Shown: positions 25,157-33,403 of the stretch, piece by piece
Position numbering within the stretch: the first letter of the stretch is position 1
Layout: each line of letters starts with the position of its first letter
Assembly: GCA_020638835.1 (NCBI GenBank)
Contig: JACKHV010000001.1
Location: forward strand, 1,116,001 to 1,180,000
Source of the DNA: Planctomycetota bacterium
GTDB taxonomy: Bacteria; Planctomycetota; UBA1135; GCA-002686595
DNA length: 64,000 nt
Direction: 5' to 3'
Notes under the pieces: generated by a model
Told to the model about the DNA's origin: nothing
The model's database searches: none
Seen by the model: the letters and a program-made list of their open reading frames with translations, nothing else
Translations under genes and position numbers: made by a program

Positions 25157-26521
25157 ATGGGCTTCACCGAACAAGAGATCCTCGAGACCGTGCGAATGGT
25201 CGCGCTCGAGACGCTCGACATCCGCACGACGACGCTCGGCATCAGCCTGTTCGACTGCGCGGACCCGGATCTCGAGTCGACCTGCGAGAAGGTCTACACC
25301 AAGGTCGTGCACCACGCGCGGCGCCTGGTCGAGGTCGCGCAGTCGATCTCCGACGACTACGGCATCCCGATCATCAACAAGCGCATCGCGGTGACGCCGG
25401 TCTCGTGGGTGGCCGCCGCGTCCGGCTCGCACGACCTGGTGCCGCTCGCCCGCGCGCTCGACGCCGCGGCCAAGGAAGTCGGCGTCGACTACATCGGCGG
25501 CTTCTCGTCCTACGTGCACAAGGGCTTCACGCGCGCCGACGACGCGCTGTTCGCCTCGATCCCGCAAGCGCTCGCCGAGACGGACCACGTCTGCTCGTCG
25601 ATCTCACTTGGCTCGACCAAGTCCGGCCTGAACATGGACGCGATCGCGCGCTTCAGCCAGGTCGTGCTCGACACGGCCGCGCTGACCGTCGACACCGGCG
25701 GACTCGGCTGCGCGAAGCTCGTCTGCTTCTGCAACGTCGTCGAGGACAATCCCTTCGTCGCCGGCGCGCACATCGGTGTCGGCGAGGCGGAGACGGTGCT
25801 CAACGTCGGCGTGTCCGGTCCCGGCGTCGTGCGCTCCGCGCTCGAGCGGCTCGGTCCCGAGGCCGACCTGCTCGCCGTCGCCGAAACGATCAAGCGCACC
25901 GCGTTCAAGATCACGCGCATGGGCGAGCTCGTCGGGCGCGAAGCCGCCTCGCGCCTCGGCACGAGCTTCGGCATCGTCGACATCTCGCTTGCGCCGACGC
26001 CGGCGGTCGGCGACTCGGTCTCCGACATCCTCGAGCTGATGGGCGTCGACCGCACCGGCGCCCCCGGCACGACCGCGGCGCTGGCGCTGCTCACCGACGC
26101 GGTGAAGAAGGGCGGCGCGATGGCGTCGTCGTCCGTCGGCGGACTCTCCGGCGCGTTCATCCCGGTCTCCGAGGACCAGGGCATGATCGACGCGGTGCGC
26201 GACGGCGCGCTCTCGCTCGCGAAGCTCGAGGCGATGACGACCGTCTGCTCGGTCGGCCTCGACATGGTCGCCGTCCCCGGCGACACGCCGGTCGACGTGC
26301 TGACCGGCATCATCGCCGACGAAATGGCGATCGGCATGGTCAACAACAAGACCACCGCCGTGCGCATCATCCCGGTCCCCGGCAAGGGGCCCGGCGAGAC
26401 GGTCGAGTGGGGCGGCTTGCTCGGCACGGCGATCGTGCAGGATCCGGGCCGCTTCGGCTGCTCGATCTTCCACGCGCGAGGCGGCCGCATGCCGGCGCCG
26501 ATCCAGAGTTACCGCAACTGA
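25157..26521 (+). CDS. UPF0210 / DUF711 family protein, candidate signature enzyme of the compartment
   Basis: A full-length 454-residue family member. The N-terminus EILETVRMVALETLDIRTTT followed by LGISLFDCADPD, and the segments NKRIAVTPVSWVA, NVGVSGPGVVRSAL, MTTVCSVGLDMVAVPGDT and NNKTTAVRIIPVPGK, are those of UPF0210. From memory, the pneumococcal homologue SP0239 was assigned to the pyruvate-formate-lyase-like fold; no glycyl-radical motif (RVxG) is visible here, so it is not a normal glycyl-radical enzyme. No biochemical function is established that I know of. It is the last gene of the BMC operon, 30 bases after its ACT partner. No separate encapsulation peptide is evident: the N-terminal helix is standard for the family. 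Confidence 0.88.
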   Translation: MGFTEQEILETVRMVALETLDIRTTTLGISLFDCADPDLESTCEKVYTKVVHHARRLVEVAQSISDDYGIPIINKRIAVTPVSWVAAASGSHDLVPLARALDAAAKEVGVDYIGGFSSYVHKGFTRADDALFASIPQALAETDHVCSSISLGSTKSGLNMDAIARFSQVVLDTAALTVDTGGLGCAKLVCFCNVVEDNPFVAGAHIGVGEAETVLNVGVSGPGVVRSALERLGPEADLLAVAETIKRTAFKITRMGELVGREAASRLGTSFGIVDISLAPTPAVGDSVSDILELMGVDRTGAPGTTAALALLTDAVKKGGAMASSSVGGLSGAFIPVSEDQGMIDAVRDGALSLAKLEAMTTVCSVGLDMVAVPGDTPVDVLTGIIADEMAIGMVNNKTTAVRIIPVPGKGPGETVEWGGLLGTAIVQDPGRFGCSIFHARGGRMPAPIQSYRN

Positions 26522-26749
26522 CGCCGCGGGATCGCGGCCGGCCGGAAGTCCTTTCCGGATCCGCCGCCGCGCCGGCGCTTCGGGACGGCCGATCTCGGTC
26601 CGGCGCGAAAGTTCTTCGGCCTTCGCCCTCAGCAGGCGCAGCGCTCGTCCGATCCCTCCCGCCGGAGGAGCAGGCCGGACGCGCGGCCGGAACGGACTTC
26701 CGACCCCACTCGGAGACCGGTGCGCGCGGCTGAGCCCGAGACGACAGAC

Positions 26750-28285
26750 ATGATCGATACCCCGAACACCTGGCCGCACGAGCGCAGCGTGCTGATCGTC
26801 GAGGACGTGGTCGCCGTGCGCGACGGACTCGCGGCGCTGTTGTCCCGCCACTACCGCGTGAGCGTCGCGTCGAGCGCCGAGGAAGCGGAAGCGCTGATGG
26901 ACGAAGGCCTCTGCCCGCGCGTCGTGCTCTCCGACTACGACCTTCCCGGCGCGGGCGGCGTGGAGTTCCTCCAGCGCGTCAAGGCGCGCTCGCCGCGCAC
27001 GGTCAACATCATGCTGACCGGCGTCGCCGAGCTCGACGTGGCCGTGCGTTCGTTGCACGAGGGTGCCGTGTTCCGCTTCCTGACGAAGCCGGCGAGCTAC
27101 GACCAACTCTGCGCCGCGCTCGACGCCGCCTTCGAAGCGTCGGGACGCGAGATGGACCGCGACCTCGAGGCGGGGGAGCTGCGCTTCTCCTGCGAGTCGC
27201 TGCGCAGCTTCAACCTCGTGCTCGAGGACCGCGTGCTCAGCCAGACGGACTACCTGCGCCGGCTGCACGGCTTCGCGGTCGAGCTGAACAAGGCCTCGAC
27301 CCTGCACGGGATCGCGCTGCTCGCCGTCGAGACGCTGCACGCTACGCTCGGCGGCCGCGGCGTCCACGTACAGATCTGGGACCGCGAGCGCGTCGGCATC
27401 GAGGAGAGCCGCGGACCGGAGATGTCGGCGGAGATGCGCTGCCAGACGCTCGAGACCCAGGACGGCCCGGTCGGACAGCTCGTCGTCGACTGCTTCGACC
27501 CGCGCGGGACGCGCCTCTCCGCGATGGACGAGGACTTCCTGATCTCCGTCGCTTCGTCCACTGCCGTCGCCGTGCGGAACGAGATGCGGCGCGTCGAGCG
27601 CGACGAGGCTCAGTACGCGACGATCGTTGCGCTCGCGCGGCTCTCCGAGCAACGCGACAACGAGACGGGCCAGCACCTCGACCGCGTCAGCATGTACTGC
27701 CAGCTGATCGCCGAGGCGGCGCGCACCGAGCCCCGGTACGCCCGCGAGATCGACGACACCTTCGTCGCGGACATCGTCGCTTCGGCGCCGCTGCACGACA
27801 TCGGAAAGGTCGGCATCCCCGACTCGATCCTGATGAAGCCGGGTCGCCTGACCGCGTCCGAGTGGGAGATCATGAAGACGCACGCGCAGATCGGCGCGCA
27901 GACGCTCGAGTCGGTCATCCAATCCGGTCGCAGCCAGGGCTTCCTCGAGATGGGGCGCGACATCGCGGCGTGCCACCACGAGAAGTGGGACGGCTCGGGC
28001 TACCCGCAGGGCCTCGTCGGCGAGGCGATCCCGCTTTCCGCGCGCATCCTCGCGATCGCGGACGTCTACGACGCGCTGACGACCGCCCGCCCGTACAAGG
28101 CGGCGTGGTTGCACCGCGAGGCGCTCGCCTACATCCAGGAGCACGCGGGCACGCAGTTCGACCCCGGCCTGGTGGCGCACTTCTCCGCGCAGGAGAAGGC
28201 CGCGGACGAGGTCCGCGGTCGCCTGTCGGACGGCTGCGATCCGGCAGGCGTCGAGCGCCCCGACCGCGTCCTGCGCCGCGCTTGA
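26750..28285 (+). CDS. HD-GYP response regulator (likely cyclic-di-GMP phosphodiesterase)
   Basis: The 511-residue protein has a receiver domain (about 12-130) with phospho-acceptor Asp62 in VLSDYDLPG and Lys in FRFLTKPASY. A GAF-like middle region follows (about 170-285), then an HD-GYP domain (about 295-490). The catalytic HD motif reads LHDIGKVGIPDSILMKPG and the GYP segment HHEKWDGSGYPQGLVGE, both intact, so hydrolysis of cyclic-di-GMP is expected. The ATG at 26750 is chosen; a GTG at 26720 with a nearby GGAG is an alternative adding ten residues. It stands alone, 228 bases after the BMC operon, without an adjacent kinase. Confidence 0.9.
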   Translation: MIDTPNTWPHERSVLIVEDVVAVRDGLAALLSRHYRVSVASSAEEAEALMDEGLCPRVVLSDYDLPGAGGVEFLQRVKARSPRTVNIMLTGVAELDVAVRSLHEGAVFRFLTKPASYDQLCAALDAAFEASGREMDRDLEAGELRFSCESLRSFNLVLEDRVLSQTDYLRRLHGFAVELNKASTLHGIALLAVETLHATLGGRGVHVQIWDRERVGIEESRGPEMSAEMRCQTLETQDGPVGQLVVDCFDPRGTRLSAMDEDFLISVASSTAVAVRNEMRRVERDEAQYATIVALARLSEQRDNETGQHLDRVSMYCQLIAEAARTEPRYAREIDDTFVADIVASAPLHDIGKVGIPDSILMKPGRLTASEWEIMKTHAQIGAQTLESVIQSGRSQGFLEMGRDIAACHHEKWDGSGYPQGLVGEAIPLSARILAIADVYDALTTARPYKAAWLHREALAYIQEHAGTQFDPGLVAHFSAQEKAADEVRGRLSDGCDPAGVERPDRVLRRA

Positions 28286-28335
28286 TCGTCGCGAATATCC
28301 GGCACGCTCCCGGACGGCCCGCGCGGCGCGCGCGC

Positions 28336-28341
28336 TAGACT
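28336..28341 (+). promoter_or_regulatory. putative -10 element of the MFS gene
   Basis: TAGACT lies 11 bases before the ATG at 28353, leaving a leader of only a few bases and no room for a ribosome binding site. Same hexamer as before the kinase (9125), the BMC operon (19531) and the minus-strand gene at 34450. Confidence 0.35.
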
Positions 28342-28352
28342 GCCGCGCCTCG

Positions 28353-29633
28353 ATGAGCAATTGGCAGCGGACGTTCTGGGCGGTGTGGTTCGCCAACTTC
28401 GTGGCGGCCGCCGGGATGCAGAGCTTCCTGCCGTTCTTCCCGAGCCACGTCGAGCGGCTCGGCGTCGCGGATCGCGCGGACGTCGCGCTGTGGTCCGGCC
28501 TGATCTTCGGCGCGGCGCCCTTCTCGGCCGCCTTCATGACGCCCATCTGGGGTGCGCTTGGCGATCGCTTCGGACGCAAGCTGATGGTCGTGCGCGCCCT
28601 GCTCGGCCTGACGGTGTTCGTCGGCTTGATGTCGCTCGCGAAGCGGCCCGAGCACCTGTTCCTGCTGCGCCTCGGCCAAGGCATGTTCTCGGGCTTCATG
28701 GCCCCGAGCATCACGCTCGTGAGCTTCTCGGCGCCGCCCGGCAAGCAGGGGCGCATCACCGGTTCCTTGCAGGTGTCCGTGGCGATCGGCGCGATGGCCG
28801 GTCCGTTGATCGGCGCGACCTTCGGCTCGCAGGTCGGCATGGCGCCGCTGTTCCTGTCCGTCGCCGCCGCGGCCCTGGTTGGAGCCGTCGTGATCCTGCG
28901 CTTCGCGAGCGAGCCCGATGTCGCGCAGCGCGCGGTCGTCGGTGAAGTCGGCGTCGCCGGCGTGTTGCGGGGCACCTTACGCGACCTGCGCGACGTGATG
29001 ACGAACCACGACGTGCGCAACACGGTGATCCTGCTGTTCGTGCTGACGTTCTCGTACGGCGCCTCGAAGCCGCTGATGGAGATCTTCGTCCGCGACGTCG
29101 TGGGGGAAGAGGGCGCGGTGCGCAACACGGGTCTGCTCGCGACGCTGATGGCGCTCGCCAGCACGCTCACCCTGCGCGGCTGGGGCTCGTGGAGCGACGC
29201 GCACGGACACGGACGCGCGCTGGCGATCTGCGCGTCGATCTCGGCGCTGGCGCTCTGCGGGCACTCGCTGGCGTGGGGCTTCGCGTCGCTCGTCGTGCTG
29301 CAGCTCGCCCTCGGCTTCGGCCTGGCGGGCGCGTCGCCGAGCTCGTACGGGCTGGCGGGCGACGCGGTGCCCGAGGAACGACGCGGTGGGGCGTTCGGCG
29401 TGCTGTTCGGTGCGCGGACGCTCGCCATGGCGACCTCGGCCTGGGCGGGCGGTTACCTCGAGCGACACCTCGGGCTGCGCGGGCTCTTCGTCGCCGGCGG
29501 CGGGGCGGTCCTGTTGGCGCTGATCTTCCTGCGCCCGCGCCGGCGCGACCGCGCCCCCGAGGACCCCGCTTCGGCTCTCGCGCGGGAATCGGAGCGCGCG
29601 GCGAGCGGCGAAGCGGCCGTCAAGGCCTCGTGA
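28353..29633 (+). CDS. major facilitator superfamily transporter
   Basis: A 426-residue integral membrane protein with about 12 hydrophobic helices. The MFS signature loop between helices 2 and 3 reads GALGDRFGRKLMVVRALLG, with a degenerate repeat (GSWSDAHGHGRALAI) in the second half. The overall look is of a drug or metabolite antiporter of the DHA1 type (for example TMs with GAMAGPLIGATFG), but the substrate cannot be inferred. The 40-residue C-terminal tail is charged and cytoplasmic. The next gene, ppk, follows on the same strand after 97 bases. Confidence 0.88.
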   Translation: MSNWQRTFWAVWFANFVAAAGMQSFLPFFPSHVERLGVADRADVALWSGLIFGAAPFSAAFMTPIWGALGDRFGRKLMVVRALLGLTVFVGLMSLAKRPEHLFLLRLGQGMFSGFMAPSITLVSFSAPPGKQGRITGSLQVSVAIGAMAGPLIGATFGSQVGMAPLFLSVAAAALVGAVVILRFASEPDVAQRAVVGEVGVAGVLRGTLRDLRDVMTNHDVRNTVILLFVLTFSYGASKPLMEIFVRDVVGEEGAVRNTGLLATLMALASTLTLRGWGSWSDAHGHGRALAICASISALALCGHSLAWGFASLVVLQLALGFGLAGASPSSYGLAGDAVPEERRGGAFGVLFGARTLAMATSAWAGGYLERHLGLRGLFVAGGGAVLLALIFLRPRRRDRAPEDPASALARESERAASGEAAVKAS

Positions 29634-29730
29634 AGGCGTCGGGCCCTCCAGCCGGGGCCGCATCCTGTCGACCTCTTGAGGGTAGATTCAGGCCCTCCCG
29701 GTCCCGCGCCAACGAGCGGCCCGACCCACC

Positions 29731-31842
29731 ATGACGCTGCCCCAAGAGTATCCGCGGCCCGACGACGCGGGCGCCGACGCACTCGGCTTGAACGATCCCG
29801 CGCTGTACCTGAACCGCGAGCTGTCGCTGCTCGAGTTCAACCAGCGCGTGCTCGAGCAGGCGCGCGACACCAGCCAGCCGCTGCTCGAGCGCTTGCGCTT
29901 CCTCACGATCTGCTCGACGAACCTCGACGAGTTCTTCGAGATCCGCGCAGCGGGCGTGAAGGAACAGATCGCGTACGGCGTCTCGCGCGCCGACGCCGAC
30001 GGACTCAGTCCGCAGGCCGCGATGAAGCTGATCTCGGAGCGCGCGCACCAGCTCGTCGGGGAGCAGTACCGCTTCCTCAACGAGATCTTGCTCCCCGAGC
30101 TCGAAGCGGAGGGCATCCGCATCCTGCGGCGCACGGAGCTGAACAAGGCGCAGCGCACCTGGGTCGAGAAGTACTTCAAACGCGAGGTCTACCCCGTGCT
30201 GACGCCGCTCAGCCTCGACCCGGCGCACCCCTTCCCGATGGTGCTCAACAAGGGGCTGTGCTTCTTCCTGACGCTGACGGGCAAGGACGCCTTCGGGCGG
30301 ACGAGCGACACGGCCGTGCTGCAGGTGCCGCGCAGCCTTCCGCGCGTGATCGAGATCCCCGAGGAACTCGCCGACGGACAGCACGAGTTCGTCCTGCTGT
30401 CGTCGGTGATCCACGCACACGTCGACGTGTTGTTCCCCGGCATGAAGCCGACGGGTTGCTACCAGTTCCGCGTCACGCGCAACAGCGACCTGTGGGTGGA
30501 CGAGGAAGAGATCGACGACCTGCTCAACGCGCTGAAGGGCGAGCTCCCGAGCCGCAAGTTCGGCGCGGCGGTGCGCCTCGAGGTCACCGAGGACCTGCCC
30601 GAGGAGGACCGCCACTACTTGCTGCGCCGCTGCGAGCTGCAGCCCAGCGACCTGTACACCGTCGACGGCCCGGTCAACCTGCACCGGCTGGCGGCGCTCT
30701 ACGCGCTCGTCGATCGGCCCGACCTCAAGTTCCGGCCGTTCCGCCCGCGCAAGCTCGCGGCGGACTCGACGGCGCCCGGGATGTTCTCGACCATCCGGCG
30801 CGGCGACGTCCTGCTGCACCACCCCTTCGACGCGTTCCGCCCCGTGATCAAGTTCGTGCGGCAGGCGGCCACCGATCCGCACGTCGTGGCGATCAAGCAG
30901 ACGCTGTATCGGACCGACCGGAACTCGTTGCTCGTCGACGCGCTGATCCAAGCGGCTCGCGCGGGCAAGGAAGTGACCGCGATCATCGAGCTGCGCGCGC
31001 GCTTCGACGAAGAGGCGAACATCGACCTCGCCAAGCGCCTGCAGGAGGTCGGCGCGAACGTCGTGTACGGCATCGTCGGCTACAAGGCGCACGCCAAGAT
31101 GCTGATGGTCGTTCGGCGCGAGGGCGAACGCCTGCACCGCTACGTGCACCTCGGCACGGGCAACTACCACAGCAAGACGGCGACGGCGTACACCGACATC
31201 GGCTTGCTGACCTGCGATCCGGTGATCGCGGAGGACGTGCACAAGCTGTTCCAGCAGATGACAGGGCTCGGTCGCGTGCCGAAGCTCAAGAAGCTGCTGC
31301 AGTCGCCGTTCTCGCTGCACAAGCAGCTCGCGCTGCTGATCCGCAAGGAAGCCGAGGCCGCGCGGCGCGGCGAGAAGGCCCGCATCGTCGTCAAGGTCAA
31401 CAGCATCAGCGACCCGATCATGATCCGCGAGCTGTACCGCGCCAGCCAGGCCGGCGTGCGGATCGAGTTGATCGTGCGCGGCGTGTGTTGCCTGCGCCCG
31501 GGCATCCCCGGCATCTCCGAGAACATCCGCGTCCGCTCGGTGATCGGCCGCTTCCTCGAGCACTCGCGCGTCTTCTACTTCTACGCCGGCGGCGAAGAGA
31601 CCCTGTACTGCGCCAGCGCCGACTGGATGCCGCGCAACCTGTACCGACGCGTCGAGACCGCCTTCCCGATCGAGGACCCGAAGCTGAAGAAGCGCGTCGT
31701 CGAGGAGTGCTTGGAGATCTACCTCGAGCGCGATGCCGGCGTGTGGCTCCTGCAGTCGGACGGCAGCTACACGCGCGCGGCGCCCAAGGCCGGCGCGACG
31801 GAAGTCTCCGCGCAGGACTACATCCTGAACGAGCTGCGCTAG
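29731..31842 (+). CDS. ppk1: polyphosphate kinase 1
   Basis: Reversibly polymerises ATP gamma-phosphate into polyphosphate. The 703-residue length is standard. The N-terminal domain begins YLNRELSLLEFNQRVLEQA with STNLDEFFEIRAAG. The catalytic region holds the phospholipase-D-like His in GYKAHAKMLMVVRR (about 454) followed by YVHLGTGNYHSKTA, and the second His in GRFLEHSRVFYF (about 611). The ADP-binding region KVNSISDPIMIRELYRAS is also present. It is convergent with the Ppx/GppA gene, whose stop is six bases away. Confidence 0.97.
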   Translation: MTLPQEYPRPDDAGADALGLNDPALYLNRELSLLEFNQRVLEQARDTSQPLLERLRFLTICSTNLDEFFEIRAAGVKEQIAYGVSRADADGLSPQAAMKLISERAHQLVGEQYRFLNEILLPELEAEGIRILRRTELNKAQRTWVEKYFKREVYPVLTPLSLDPAHPFPMVLNKGLCFFLTLTGKDAFGRTSDTAVLQVPRSLPRVIEIPEELADGQHEFVLLSSVIHAHVDVLFPGMKPTGCYQFRVTRNSDLWVDEEEIDDLLNALKGELPSRKFGAAVRLEVTEDLPEEDRHYLLRRCELQPSDLYTVDGPVNLHRLAALYALVDRPDLKFRPFRPRKLAADSTAPGMFSTIRRGDVLLHHPFDAFRPVIKFVRQAATDPHVVAIKQTLYRTDRNSLLVDALIQAARAGKEVTAIIELRARFDEEANIDLAKRLQEVGANVVYGIVGYKAHAKMLMVVRREGERLHRYVHLGTGNYHSKTATAYTDIGLLTCDPVIAEDVHKLFQQMTGLGRVPKLKKLLQSPFSLHKQLALLIRKEAEAARRGEKARIVVKVNSISDPIMIRELYRASQAGVRIELIVRGVCCLRPGIPGISENIRVRSVIGRFLEHSRVFYFYAGGEETLYCASADWMPRNLYRRVETAFPIEDPKLKKRVVEECLEIYLERDAGVWLLQSDGSYTRAAPKAGATEVSAQDYILNELR

Positions 31843-31848
31843 TCCGCG

Positions 31849-33345
31849 CTACGGCGCCTCGGAGATCGACAGCCGGTAGCCGACGCCGGAGAGCTGCTTG
31901 ACCTCCTTCTCGAGGTCCGCCCGCGTCATCGGGTGACGCTCCATCCAACCCGGCTCGAAGACGAGGAAGACGTTCATGCCGTCGATCTCCGCGCCGCGCA
32001 GGTCGAGCGGGCGCGTGCTGCGGCCGCGCGAGAGGCGCACGGCGAGGCGCAGCAACACCGCCATGTGCCGCTTGGCCGCGGTCTGGCGTTCCCAGAGTTC
32101 CGGGAGCGCCTTGCCGCGCTGCGCGCGTAGGAGGAACGCGAGCGTCTCCTGCGTGCTGCGCGAGAAGCCGGGCATCACGCTGTTCTCGGCGAGGTAGGCG
32201 CTGTGCTGGTTGTGACGCCGCAGCGAGATGTAGAGCCCGATCTCGTGCAGGCTGCACGCCCAGTCGACGAGCTGGTGTTCGTAGACGCCGAGCTTCCACG
32301 GCTTGCGCGCGGCTTCGAACAAGAACTCGGCCGTGCGCTTCACGCGCTCGGCCTGCCCCTCGTCGACGCGGTACTGCTGCATCAGGTTGCGCACCGACGC
32401 GTCGCGCACGTCGGCGTGGTGCAGGCGCCCGACCAGGTCGTGCAGCACGCCTTCGCGGAGCGCGCTGCGCGAGATGTGCATGCGCTTGATCCGCAGGCTC
32501 TCGAAGGCGCCGATCAGGATCGCGAGCCCCGGCGCGATCACGTCGCGGCGGTCCTCGCCGAGCTCGGTCAGCGTGTCGAGCTTCTGCGGCGAGCCGCGCT
32601 TCACCAGCTCGGCGCGCAGGAACTTCAGGTCCTCGAGCGTGAAGCCGTCCTGCGCGCGGCCGAAGCCGACCAGCAGCCTCTCGATCGCGGCGTTCGTGCC
32701 CGACGATCCGATGCAGTCGTCCCAACCCATGTCGCGCAGCTGCCGCTTGTAGGGGCGCAGCTCGAGCCGCGCCGCCGCTTCGGCCTTCGCGAAGGACGCG
32801 TCGTCGATGCGGCCTGCACCGAAGAACCGCCGCGCGTACGCGATGCAGCCCATCGGCAGGCTGTGGAGGCGCAGGGGCTCGGCGCGCTCGCCGACGATGA
32901 ACTCGGTGCTGCCGCCGCCGATGTCGATCACGAGCCGCCGGTCCGTGTCGTCGGCGAGGTCGTTGGCGACGCCGAGGTAGATCAGGCGCGCTTCCTCGGA
33001 TCCGTCGATCACGTCGATGCGGTGCCCGAGCGCGGCTTCGAGGCGCGCGAGGAACTCCTCCGGCTTCGACGCGCGGCGAAGCGTGTTCGTCGCGACGGCG
33101 CGGACCTCGGAGGAGTGGTGGTCGCGCAGCCGTTGCCCGAAGCGCTCGAGGCACTCGACGGCGCGCTGTTGCGCTTCCTTGGAGATGCGACCCTTCTCGT
33201 CGAGCCCCGCGGCGAGCGCGACGCGCTCGCGCAAGCGGTCGACCGGCATCGGCAGGTCGTCGACGAGCCGCGCGACGACCATGTGGAAGGAGTTCGACCC
33301 GAGGTCGACGGCGGCGATGGTCTCGGCTGGGCGCTGCGGGCTCAT
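31849..33345 (-). CDS. ppx: Ppx/GppA family exopolyphosphatase
   Basis: Hydrolyses polyphosphate from its ends, or pppGpp in the GppA subgroup; the two are not separable by eye. The 498-residue ASKHA-fold protein starts AAVDLGSNSFHMVVARL (phosphate loop 1). It has the exopolyphosphatase segment EVRAVATNTLRRASKPEEF, the EEARLIYLGV glutamate and the second loop VIDIGGGSTEFIVG. The C-terminal half looks like the helical HD-related extension of longer Ppx enzymes. Placed tail-to-tail with ppk, it makes a small polyphosphate synthesis/degradation unit. Confidence 0.93.
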   Translation of the reverse strand: MSPQRPAETIAAVDLGSNSFHMVVARLVDDLPMPVDRLRERVALAAGLDEKGRISKEAQQRAVECLERFGQRLRDHHSSEVRAVATNTLRRASKPEEFLARLEAALGHRIDVIDGSEEARLIYLGVANDLADDTDRRLVIDIGGGSTEFIVGERAEPLRLHSLPMGCIAYARRFFGAGRIDDASFAKAEAAARLELRPYKRQLRDMGWDDCIGSSGTNAAIERLLVGFGRAQDGFTLEDLKFLRAELVKRGSPQKLDTLTELGEDRRDVIAPGLAILIGAFESLRIKRMHISRSALREGVLHDLVGRLHHADVRDASVRNLMQQYRVDEGQAERVKRTAEFLFEAARKPWKLGVYEHQLVDWACSLHEIGLYISLRRHNQHSAYLAENSVMPGFSRSTQETLAFLLRAQRGKALPELWERQTAAKRHMAVLLRLAVRLSRGRSTRPLDLRGAEIDGMNVFLVFEPGWMERHPMTRADLEKEVKQLSGVGYRLSISEAP

Positions 33346-33403
33346 CGAGGGCGATCTTGCCGACTCGCGCGCGCGCGCGAAAGCCGCGGGCCGCGATCAC
33401 GCG

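Noticed and set aside
25157..26521. Glycyl-radical enzyme
   Set aside because: No RVxG[FWY] radical-site motif is found in the C-terminal region and no radical-SAM activase gene is nearby; the sequence fits UPF0210 along its whole length.
19663..26521. Classical planctomycete fucose/rhamnose (Pvm-type) microcompartment
   Set aside because: The class II aldolase, lactaldehyde-related genes and PduL expected of that type are not in the locus, while UPF0237/UPF0210 genes are.
25604..29428. A 1274-codon open frame on the minus strand
   Set aside because: It lies antisense to the UPF0210, HD-GYP and MFS genes, and its translation is Arg/Ala-rich with no recognisable domain. It is a GC-driven shadow frame.
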